The translations under genes and the position numbers were made by a program. A stretch of 64,000 nt of DNA from Metallyticus violacea (taxonomy: Eukaryota; Arthropoda; Insecta; Mantodea; Metallyticidae), in NCBI GenBank assembly GCA_030762175.1, contig CM060831.1, positions 33,452,501 to 33,516,500 of the forward strand, read 5' to 3'. This document shows, piece by piece, positions 27,701 to 39,930 of the stretch (its first letter is position 1; every line of letters starts with the position of its first letter). The notes beneath the pieces are model-generated. The model ran no database searches. It saw only the letters and a program-made list of their open reading frames with translations, and was not told the DNA's origin.

Positions 27701-30700
27701 AAACAATGTAAATCTAAACTACAATAATTTGATGCTGTTAGGACAGAAATCACTGAGATAAAGCTTTTAGTGATTTCTGCTTGATTAAAAATGTAAAATC
27801 TGGCCTTAATGATAATACAAGGTATCTGTTATAAAGAAATATACAGCAATATTACTTTATGAGTTCTGCCAGAATATAAAGCTCCATTTCCTTAATATAA
27901 TAGAGTTAATATTTCAAAACAGCCAATTTTGGAATTTGTAACTTCCGCCAGAATAACGTTGATGCTATAACAGTCATTGTCTATTAAGTCTAAGACTTAT
28001 TGTACTTGGTATATTTGTTACAGAATTTGATTTTTTTAGAAAGGGCATTGTAGAATTTTATTCACATAAAATCCAGGCATCTTTTCATGAAGGCAATATT
28101 GTGATTTGGGATTGAGAAATCATTTTTATTCCTTGATGCTTGTAATGCATGTGGAAGGTATACAAGTAGTATATTTATTTAATTGATACATTATATGATT
28201 CAGTTGAACTACATACTCTTAATGCTTCACTTACTTGTCATAATGTATAGAACCGGTTTCGAGAACATTTAGTTCTCATCTTCAGCCATCTTCTTCCAAT
28301 TTACATTTAAATTAGTATATTTTTGTTTAAAGAATGTTCTCTCCAAACTTAGAACAGCATCACCAATGCCATATTATGCTCATAGAAGAATTCTAATAGG
28401 TATATCACATGCTTCTTCAAAGTTCAGCACAATTCAGAATTTGCCATTCTCCCCTCCTATACTCCTGGCTAACGTGCGATTTTCACAGAACTCCTTCCTC
28501 TGTTAATATTTGTACTGCAAATTATTCTGGTAATTGTCATCTTTTGAATCACCAGATTTTGCATCAACTGTCTACTAAGAAAAGCATCTGATTTTAATAT
28601 GGTTAAACTGGGAATTCCAATAGGACCATACATATCATTAGTAAGTGAATGATATGCCTAAATTGGTAAATAACAAATGTATATCCTAAATTTAGGTATT
28701 CATTTTTTACACTAAACTCCACTTACTTACATAAAAGTAAGGTGCATTTCAGGAGAATCTCTCCCATTTTCAGTTTCTCACTGAACTGCCGTTACTCGAA
28801 ACGATGGCTGGACAACCAGATGTTCCTGTGGTGGCCTCTGTTGGTTGAAGTAGGAAGTTGCTGAGTTCATCTATAGGAGGAAACTCAAAATTCATTAGGT
28901 TTTCTCTATTTTTTAATATGAAAATTTTTACCCAAGTGGATAACTCCAATGGGTTGTGAAGATGTTTCAGCAGTTTAATTCCTGGTTTTATTTCATGGTT
29001 TTTGGTCCAAAAGTGAGCTGCTACTACTAATTTATCGACCTGCTTAAACCAAATATTCCTAAAATGTTTTTTATGTTTCCTAACATTTTAGGAATGTCGT
29101 TTCAAGTAACGGCGGTTCAGTGAGCAACTGAAGATGGGAGAGATTCTCCCAAAATGCGTCTTATTTTTATGTAAGTAAGTGGAGTTTAGCGTAAAAAATG
29201 AATACCTAAGTTTAGGATATATTACCACTCCATTGTCAACAGCTTCGTAAGTATAATATTTTAACAAATGTATAGCTAATATTGAGGATAATTTTTTGGG
29301 ATAAGTCATAAGTTTAGTTGCAAAGTAATATCTGAACAGTCTTATTTTCAAAGTACTTTAAGGAATATCATTTCAAGATTGAAAATGGTGCTTTAGAAAA
29401 AAGTAAAGTGAACAGGTTACTTCAATGAAGTAAGGATAATAATAAGGTATCATGTACAAAAATTAGTAAAAGAGAAAATATTTTCAGTGTAATATCATTT
29501 TTTGTATATAAAGTTGTTCTACTGCATGGAAATATTAAAAATTAAATGTTTTAGCTAGTCAATTTGGGGATATTTAATAAGTGATGCAAGCTGTTTATAA
29601 GAAATGTAACTTTTACATACATAATAAGTGTTGATGATCATATGGCTCTCAGCAGCAGAATATCATAGTAAATATTTATAAAAAAAGTTTGGAGAAAATT
29701 ACTTTTGATGACGTTGCTTTCCCTTTTCATCAATCTTCTTGATTCCCCTCCCCCTTATGTAAATTATACTTTTTTTTCTTAAAGTTCCTTCATATAGTTG
29801 GAACTGTAGAATTTTTATAATAAGTGCTGTCAAGGATTTTATTTGTTTTCTAATTTGTGCCCAATAAGAGAGGCTGTTAACCGAGTACTGTTGTAAATAA
29901 TGGGCACAATGAACTGAAAAGCACAGGAATTAAATCTAGCTGCATTTGCAGCTGTGTTTTTATAGCTTTTGCTCAAAGCTAAGAAGGAAATCTTAAAGAG
30001 CACATGGATCTTTTTAAAATAAGAAGTTTAGATTTACATGTTAAAATTGCTCATTCTTTGAAGTTGATTATTTGTTACATTATAGCAATTGCTGATATAT
30101 TTAATATAATGGAGAACACTAACCTCTCTGAAATTTTTAGTTAGCACTATATTATAAGTTAACAGTTCAGTGTCAAACATGGCCAGCATTGACTGATTAT
30201 TTTACAGATTCCAGTTCGATCTCGTGGATGGGCTGTTCGCAGCAAGAAACTAAATGTGTCAGCAGGGGCTTCTACATTGGTGGGAAATTCTTCATTTTAT
30301 ACTCAAAGCCCTGATAAGTTCAGTCTCCAGAAACCTTGTGTCACTCATTCACCATTGAAAATCAGTGGTAAGTTTAAAAGGAAGAAAATATCAAAATACA
30401 AGATTTTATATCCTAAACTTAGGTATTTTCAAGTGACAGCAGTTCGGTGAGCAACTGAAGATAGGAGAGATTCTCCCGAAATGTGTCTTACTTTTATGTA
30501 AGTAAACGGAGTTAGTGTAAAAAAATAATACCTAAGTTTAGGATATATTACCACTCCATTGTCAACAGCTTCGTAAGTACAATATTTATATACAAGATTT
30601 TATTTTCATTGAATATTAATAGAGCTTTACTTTCTACAAAATTATGATTACACTGCTTTTGCTGCATCCAGTTTTCTGGAAAGTTAATCTTGTAATGGAT

Positions 30701-33700
30701 CAATATGGGTGTTGCCATTATTTGAACTTATTTTTCATTGAGTTTACAAATGCATTTTGTTTGTTCAGTGCATGAGACTTACATTTATTGTAAACCTGAA
30801 GGCTGGATCGTCTACTTTTGCAGAGATGGGACAAGCAAAGCATGGTTCATTAGAATCCATGTCAGTTCACTTTTAAACATGTACCCCCACTCATACTCTC
30901 TTCTTTCACCCATATAAGTTGCAACATTTTGTAATGAATTTCATGGGGCATTACACCTTCTGAATATAAAAATGTTAACAACTCTCTTCCCACTGTTGGT
31001 GCAGCCATGTTGTATATATTTTCCTCCTTTTGTGAATGCTGTAGCATCTATTGGTTAATATTAATGTTGTCCTTAAAAAGGTCTGTTCCATGCATGGGAG
31101 TTTGTAATACCTGGTGTACAATACTGTCAATTTGCTATTATTTTTTTAATTGCAGTTTGATCGTAATGGAAAGTTACAAATTGTCATAAATGAGTGTGCA
31201 AAAATAGTTTATTTTCTTGTGTCTCTTAGGTCCTAGCATGCCAGCAGAGGAAGGTGTTGAGGCTGCACCAATGCTTCAGTGTGAGATAACCCATCGTTCA
31301 GATCCAGAATGTTCAATCAGGAGATTACTACTCATGTCATATTTTCCAAGTGGTTTTTGGTCACGACTCATCACTAGGATCCTTGCTGATGATGCCATTG
31401 TGGATATTGTCCGTTCCTTCTTTATTATGCCAAAAGAGGTAAATTTGACTGTCTATAAAATTGTGAATAGATAGCTCTAAGACCTAACATTGAATTTACT
31501 GTTAACTGAATTCAAATTTGAAAAGTCAGGCACTGTGCACCAAGTGCTTGGAAAACTACAGCTGTCAGTATTTGTAATTATTAGGTTTAATTAAAAATGC
31601 TTTTTAGCACCTTAGGTCATTAGTATCCCATTCAGTTTAGGGTGTGGAACTGGTGACAATTGTTGTTCAGATGTCTGACTTTCAGACTTTAGGTTTTTTA
31701 ATGTGCGATAAATCTTTGACTTTATTTTCCTTCAGAAGGAAGCCATATTTGCGATTTTTACACAAATCCGACAGCTGTAAGCATAATGCGGCTATTAGGT
31801 AAATAGTTTCATTTAATTCAAACTCACTTAAAAATTTATGTAGTATTTCATTGATGAATCGGTACATTTAGTGCATAGTGACTTTTCCGATATTTCAAAG
31901 TTATATATAGAAAGATGTATGTATAATTTTTTTCCCCTTTCTTTTGCAGCACATAATAGTAGTTCTAGAAGTTTGATTTTCTTAGTAAATATTATTTTCC
32001 AGATGGTACAAGACCCAAAGCTAGCACAGTTGTTGGATGTGCGAGCAGAATGGATACTATGGCAAACTGGAATGGAGTTGCGATATGCAGATACTGCATT
32101 ATTTCGCATGAAGGAAGTACTTCCAAATTTGAAGAATTCACCCATTGATTATCGACAGTTTAGGTATAACCATTTTTCACAACCTGTTTTATGATAAAAT
32201 ATAGATTTAATACATAATAATAGGTTTAACCAAGTTTAAATTCTAATAATATCTTTTTCTTTGTTAGAAGCTACCCTTTCAATGTATTTGTGCATGCTAG
32301 ATGTGAGTGGTAAGGCACTCAAAATCTGGACTCTTTGGTGTGTGTATAGTCAACCACCATCATTCTCAAGGAGTTTGTGTTTTAGAAAACACCCAAGGTA
32401 CTTGATTGAACTGCAGGCTGAGTGAACCTGGATCAATATGGACACAACTGAGAAGAGGAAAATTCCTCTGCTGCTGCCACCAGGGATCTGTAATCAGGTG
32501 CCTTATCATTTGAGCTACAACAACAGCTTTTTCTTTGTAATATGTTGTCATATCCCTTTTTTGTGACAGATTATACAGTGAGAGCAGTTTAAATCTTGCA
32601 ACTTAGATCAGCCAACCACAAATACAGCCCAGTCTTCCTAGTTGCCAAGCAGATGGGCTGGACTCTTAGCCATGTTGATTGAATGGTAACTTGAATTGCA
32701 TCATCAGGTGTTATAAGGTGTTGTAAATTGAGGAAAGGAAAATTTGTAAATATTTGTATTTATAAATGACATAAAATTGATCTCCATGCACATACATAAG
32801 CTGATTGGAACACCTTAAAACTATAAGGCACTGAATAGTGCCTTCTACATAACAAAATACTATGGTCTCTATGATGTGTTTTATTAAGTTTTAAAAAGCA
32901 AGAAGGTTCAAGGTGTGATGTGGATATAGTGAATTCATCCATATTGGAGATCTGTTTTCCTGTGGACATTATTGTATTAAGCGGCCAATGACAGATGAGC
33001 TGGGAGGAGGCACTAGCTCACTTGCTACCAGTTGAATGATTATTTGATTTGTAAATGAAGAAATGTTGAAAAATATAAAATGATTGTGGCACTAAACCAA
33101 ACTGCAGCAAAATAGCAGATAAACTGCTGTGAATTGTAGACCAGGATCGAGGGTGCTATTCTAGAAAATATTAAGTCAAGTACCTAGAAGAGCAAAAAGA
33201 AAACAGCAGTGGTAAAGGGCTATAAGGGCATAATAGAGTAGAATTCATAAAATAATAGAACTAATATTCATATAAGATAATCATTGTTTTAGATTTCGGT
33301 TGAAGCAAGAAGGCTCATGGTGTGATGTGGATATGGTGAATTCATCCATATTGGAAATTTATTTTCCTGTGGACACTATTGTGATTAAGCGACCAATCAC
33401 AGATGAGCTAGGAGGAGGAGAACCAATTGGATATCAGGCCATTGTCCTTGATCCTAGTCCTGAATGCACAGCTCAGCTTCTTGCACTTGCTGTGGACCAT
33501 ATAGACATCCTTTTAGAAGACTGGTACCCCACATTAGGTGAGCAACATTAAATTGTTTTTTCTTCTTCTTTTTCATCCTTGTTGTTAACAGCACATGCCA
33601 TTGAGTTTTATTCATTCACATTTTTTTACATACTAGCAAGATTTGAAAAGTTAAGTATCATGGCAATCAGAGCAGTTGAAACTTTTGGATATGCAGCCAG

Positions 33701-36700
33701 GCAGTTGTTATCATCAGCAGGAAGTTTAGCATTTCACAATTTCACAATTTTTATTTAACAATGCTGCTCTTCTGCTACCAATGATGTCTTGCTCTCTCAA
33801 CCCTTTAACATCGTATTACAGTGTATGATGTGTTACATAGAGTCCTGGGATTACCTAAAAGTTCGCAGAGGGGGGTGAGTATGGCAGTACTAGAAGAGTA
33901 CGAAGGAAAGATATAATAGTGGAGAGAATTTTAAAAATATTGGCACAGAAATTTGGAATTAGATAATAACAATGTACTAAATGAATGTCTTATGTGTGAA
34001 AGAGATGTACTGGGAAGAGAATTGGTTTGGGGAAGTGAGGAAACTACCAGAAGAAATTGGAATGAGAGATGTATGGCGAGTGAGTGAAAGTAATGTCAGT
34101 GGATTTTAGAAAGAAGTGAGACAGAGGGTAGAAGATATTGAGAAACAAGAGATTTCGGCTAACTTGGAGGGTAAAAGTTCTTTAGACTAATAAAAAGTGC
34201 TTAAATAAGATTGGTGGCAGGAGAAACATATACATAATTGTGATCTATTTGAAAGTATAGGTCTTGCATGGACGTGTACAGGGATATTATTTGTAAAAGG
34301 ATTAAGAATAAATTTTAAAGAAGGAAGCATTATGTGTGGGAAAGAGGATAGTTTGTTCCATTGCCTAATAGAATGTAATGGTAAAAAGGTGGAGGGATAG
34401 TTTCTGGGATGTAAAATGGGACAAAATACAACAAGGTATAGTAACAATTAAAATGTCATCTGACATAAGTGTAAAGAAAATAAACAAGATTGGGGAATTT
34501 TAGGAAAAGTAATGGATAAGTGGAGAAGTATAAGGAAGGAGCTTGAGGTACACACTGTTGTGAAAATGATAATTTATTTTAGGTTTTTTTTTTTTTTTTA
34601 ACCATACAATTAACCACATGGTTAAAGTACTGCTAAATTTTTAGATATGTTGTTTATAAAAATTCAATCGTAAAGTTTGTTGAAAAAAAATTCATTTGTT
34701 CATTCATTCAGCTATCTGCCCATTTGTTTGTTTCTTTTACACTGTATCCAACTAATCCATTATTCTTTTCTTTGTTTTCATCATTTTTCAGGTATTCTAA
34801 TAACATGTTTGCCAATAATGAATTCCTATTGTCATCATTTTCTTTCCTCTCTGGTTTTTCAAATGCTCCTTTATACACATTTATTTTCCTTAAGGCATAG
34901 TTATAAACATATATTTTCTTGAATTACTTACAAGTTTTGTTTCTGACTGTAGAATAATGTTAATATTTTTGTTTAATTCTTCTAGAAGTTCAGGAAAGCA
35001 ATTTTATGTATTGTTTAAGCCAATATTTTTTCACAGAATAATTTCTTAATTTATTGTTAGGTGGTAGTTTAAGTGATTTAAACATTTATTTCTTAAATTC
35101 CTGATTTTAGTTTCTTTCTTAGCATAAAAACTTATGTTGCTTGTTTGAATGCCTGAGCATGTTGAGAGGCATTTTAAAGGTTATTTCCATAATTAAACTT
35201 TTACAAGGATTACCATAGTATGCAATTTGCTTTATGGTATAGATGAGTTCTATGAATTTGGATGCTAATTTAGGGCCTCAAAAGAGAACTAGTGAAAATT
35301 GCAGATAGTACTATCACTTTCAAATTTTAACATTAAAATCACACATATTCAGTCTTATAAATATTGCCACATATACCTCTGATTATAGTATTCCCATTGC
35401 ATGATGTGAGATGTGAGTCATGGTTAGTTAAGCTCAGAAGAAGAAAATTGTTTGTAACACTCTTTACCATGGATGAGGTGATAACAAAAATTGTGTAGTA
35501 ATGCCTGTCTTATGCAGCTATGGCTCTGCATAAGGCAGGCAAGTCAACAGGTGAGATTTTCAAAAGGCTTGAAGCAGTATTGTAGTGGGGATGCTGATGA
35601 TTTAATAAGTTGGATAATTATGATGCCCCATGTTGGAGCATCAATTTGAAGAAGTTTTTTTGTCATGATGTCGCGGGGTGTAGGTGGTCTTATAATTTAT
35701 ATGATTATAGAAGTTATTGTCTCTATGCCCCACATTAGGAGCCAATTTGAAGAAGTATTCAAATGCAGGGGCATAATTTTAATAGGTTGGAAAAATTATT
35801 GTAGTAGTTTGTCGCTGCAATGCCCTAAATTGAGAAACCATTAGTAATGGTTTTTATGGTGTGTAGAGGGGATGCTGTTGATTGATTATTTGCTTCACTG
35901 TTGCCCACTGCTGCTCTGTTTGATGGGGTTTTTGCTGTGGATGTTTGGATCTTAGGGTTTGCTGTATTGGATGTTTTGTGACCCGTCAAGGCCAGCAGGA
36001 AAAGAGGAATTCGAACACTAGTCACAGAGAAGAACACACGACATTTTCTGTATCTCACTATTTATTTGTTATGCAATATTTTCTCATAGGTTGGGCTGTC
36101 CACGAGACCTGAGTTCTAGCCATTACTTTTTCTAGCTCCTGACTATTACACAACTTAATAAACCAACTCTTGAGCCCTCTTACAGCATGACTTGGAATTC
36201 TTATTTCTTTGCTCATAGCTCCCCATCCTCTTACTGCCTGACTTTGAATTCTTACCTCTTGTTACTTCCCCCTGAATGTACTAATATTTGATTTTTTTAT
36301 TCCTAAGCCCCTCCTGATGCGAATTTTAATTCTATGTTATTCTGAAATCAGAGTGAATGCAGAGCTTCCTTATTGGATATCCCCTAATATTTATTCATGT
36401 ACAGACTGACTCTGATTTGTACAATTTAGAATGGCATTCATTGATTATTCTTATTTCTTTCCTTATACTCCAACAATTTTTCCAGTCATTCTTTTCCCAG
36501 GAAAAGCCTCAGTTATAAATTTCAGCTTTCACCTTTCATGTTGGGCCTCTATAGTAATTGCTCTTTCTCCCTTAGTTACTTTTAAACCAACAAATATCAT
36601 AGATAACGCACATTTTCAATCATCTGTCAGTTATCTCTATTTCATGGGAAAATGTTATTTTTGCGGTGAGGCCCTTTAGTATGTCCTGTACTATTTCTTA

Positions 36701-39700
36701 TCTATCATCTTCAGTACATTCTCAGAAATCTGCATTTCCTACATTTGACACACCTCTGTTTGTCTCCCTTGTTCCATTAGACAAACATTGTAGCTGCTAC
36801 TATTGTATGATTTAGTCGAATTAAAAACTCTTAATGCTTAAGTGAAGCATTAAGGGAGGTTAGTTCAGCTAAATCATACAATAATATCAGTATTATTATT
36901 GTATGTGTGCAAGTTCCAATTAATATTTTAATTGTAGCTGTTACTCTGAAAGTGAAAATGACCCTTTTAAGGCATGCTGACAATGTTTACTGTAAAGTAT
37001 TCACATGGATGAAAAGTAACAATTCTTATCCTATCTCTGTCTCTTTCCACTACCTGCTTCCCTCCGGTCAACCGCTGACAAACCTTCCTTAAACTAGCTC
37101 TTGCCAAAATGCTTTCATACAGGTGTCTTTCAACCATTGCAATAGTAGAACCTGAAAAATGAATACCATATTTTCACCTTGCTCAGATATGCACAAAATA
37201 TTCCTATCTGCTCAGATAATTAATCAAACATTAATCTTAACAATAATTACAATATAAACTTAATATTAAAGAGCTATAATTTTTGGCTACAGGCTCCAGA
37301 AGGTCAAAATATCCAATAAGTTTGTGTATTGCATTATCCAGCATTTTATAGAGACTGGAACTGTGAAAGACCACCCGTGGACTCTGCAATTGGTTAAATT
37401 AGTGGCAGCATATGTGCTCAGAAATGTGGTGAGGAAACAGTCAGTGTGAACTAATGAATATCCATATGTGTCATGTGTTAAGCAGTGACCTAGGATTACA
37501 TGCTTACAAATGATGTGAAAGATACCTCCTCAAAAATGAATGGAAGCATCAGAGATTTTAAAAAGGCAAAGCACTTTCTTAAGAGTAACTCAGCAAATGG
37601 GCATTGGTTAATTTTTTTTCATTGATATAAAGGTTTTCAGTACTAAGGAGGCTTTCAATGACAGCACATAAGCCTCACATTAAAGAGAAGCTAGCAAAAA
37701 GACTCTGAGGGGTCGTCATCCTGTGTCATTCATGGTGTGGTGGTGCATGAGTTGCAAGGGCACTACTGAGCTCCACTTCTGCAAGAGAGGGGTAAAAACA
37801 TGAGTCAAAGAGCAGGAGATTGCTGGAGATACTAGTTAGGAACCTCAGCAACCCCTTTTAACACATTCAGAACTGGAAATTTCAACAGGATTTGGCTCCA
37901 ACATGTAAAGCTTGCATAATTAAGCAGGGCTTGCAACCATCATTTTCACCTCTAATTAACCTTCTGGTAGTTCAGACCTAAACTTTGTTGACAGCAAATG
38001 GTGATCTGTGCTTCTTGGTATAATTAGCTGGGAAAGTGTTCTGAGTCTACTATGCTAAATAGAGATTTAAGATCCAGTTGATGGAGGTTTTATTTGGTGC
38101 TCAAAGGATAACTTTAGCATGCACATGCACATGCATGCACATGCACCACAACTCCACAATCTTGAAGATCTATTAGAGTATTAGTGGTCAAATAATAAAA
38201 AGTATTTTAAAACCTGCTAGCTGCTAGCTCCCTGGTTAGATTAATATTAACTATGTAGTATTTTGTAGAGAGTGGAATATATTCTAGCATTATTTTGTGA
38301 CCATTGTTACATGCAGCTTGTTAGTTTTATGATGTTAAGCATATAAAATGTTGTAGGTACAAGGTTTGTCCATACCTCGGAGGGCAGATTTCTAGTCACA
38401 AGACTTGTGCCTTGTCCACGTTGTATAGCAAATGCTCATGGAGATATAGACATCGGCCAACACCGAGGAAATGAAACCTGGGGTGAAAGCAATCTAACCA
38501 TTGGAGCTTTGGGTCCTAAGCATTTAGCTGAGGTAAATTCAATCACAGCCATTTCTCAGTCAATAAAGTGTTTGTAAAGTTTCTTCTTCTTCTTCTTCTT
38601 CTTCTTCTTCTTCTTCTTCTTCTTCTTCTTCTTCTTCTGCTCCTCCTCCTCCTCCTCCTACTCCTCCTCCTCCTCCTCCTTATAGAACAATTTTAAAGAA
38701 AATGTCTTTGCAAAAAATATTCTTATAGATATTTTAGAAATATTCTTTTTAATGTCTTTCCTGATATGATGTGTTTGATGACAAGCTCAATAATTGTAAA
38801 CTCTCAGGGAAATTAAGGTTCTCTAAAGTTAGTTTATTCATACTGAATGTTTCATATATTTTGTTAATAGGCTTTTCACAGAGCAGAGTATGATAATCAT
38901 TTAGGAGTAAGGCAAGTACGCAAATCCCAGGAGAGTTACACCTCTGATGGAGATGGAGACAGTGGAGTTGGACCTGATTCTACAGGCTCTAGGTCAGTAC
39001 CTTGCATACCTATTAATGCAACATTTGATGCACTTTTCATTCAGTTGAATTTATTAATAAATTAAAATTGATATTACAGATTTACAAAACATAAATTTAT
39101 ATTAACATATTCCCTAGAATATTTGATTTGGAGAAATTGAAATCACCAAAAACAGATAACCAACTTAAATACTAAAAACAATAGCAGTGACTGACTATAT
39201 TGAATGAAATAAAATGAAAAGCAATGAATCCCTAAATGCCAATATTTCCTTTGCAGGGGTAGTTCAAATATTCTCATTTAGTGGGGACTGGAAATAGAAT
39301 AGGTAGGCAACTTTTGATGATGTAAGATGCAGGGTATGTTAGTTATTTTGTAATGTAATCAGTGCTAATATAATAAGAACTTAGTAATAGCATTTTAGGA
39401 CCTTGGATTGAGTCTGAGCCTGGTCCCCTGGAATTCCAGTAGGCTGCTGCTGATAAACCGGGGACTGGGGACTGATGCAATCAAGGTAGAAATATTTTAT
39501 TTTGTTTAATTATATTAGAATTTAGATAAAGGTGATAGTATAAAATCAATTATTGTATTTAATTTTTTTTGTAACTATGAGGGGGTCATACCTAAAATGG
39601 CCTGGCCAGATAGCTGGAGGCCCCTTTGTAGTTTGTATTAGCAATATTGTTTGATTAATCTAAATTCATTTCTAGTTAGCATTGTTTTTTATGGTAGTAT

Positions 39701-39858
39701 ACATTTTTTTTTTTTATTTGAAAATAGGTGAGGATTATAGAAGGAACTGAGCCATAGTCTTCTGGATATTCCAGTAGGAAACTATGGATGAACCAAAGAT
39801 TGGGGTTCAGTTATTTTTATTATGGTTAGAAATTGATTTGGGGTTTAAAAATCATTTG

Positions 39859-39930
<72 letters not shown>

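Larger units (their letters stand above)
26405..30207. other. Intron 9, with a retrocopy, a SINE and two PLE-type elements
   Basis: About 3.8 kb. Contents: retrocopy-like stretch 26822-27250, SINE 27255-27425, family A element 28177-28312 and family B element 28684-29262. Positions 27430-28160 and 29280-30200 are AT-rich without recognised content. Confidence 0.6.
32164..33292. other. Intron 12, with a SINE and a decayed exon duplicate
   Basis: 1129 bp. It contains the minus-strand SINE at 32330-32530, a possible second tRNA-like head at 32595-32685, and the exon 13 duplicate at 32889-33010. Confidence 0.6.
33538..38356. other. Intron 13, with LINE, PLE-type and mariner-like remnants
   Basis: About 4.8 kb. 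Contents: LINE fragment 33900-34560, imperfect direct repeats 35600-35850, family A element 36801-36930, mariner-like remnant 37260-38140, and a CATGCA-type low-complexity run at 38118-38148. Positions 34570-35590 and 35900-36780 show nothing I recognise. Confidence 0.6.

Noticed and set aside
32498..32517. Genuine tRNA gene
   Set aside because: Only the 5' half resembles a tRNA; there is no closing acceptor stem and the B box is too far away.
32889..33010. Functional mutually exclusive exon
   Set aside because: A one-base deletion breaks the frame, and the 3' half and donor are absent.
34187..34447. 86-codon minus-strand frame
   Set aside because: Antisense shadow of the plus-strand LINE fragment.
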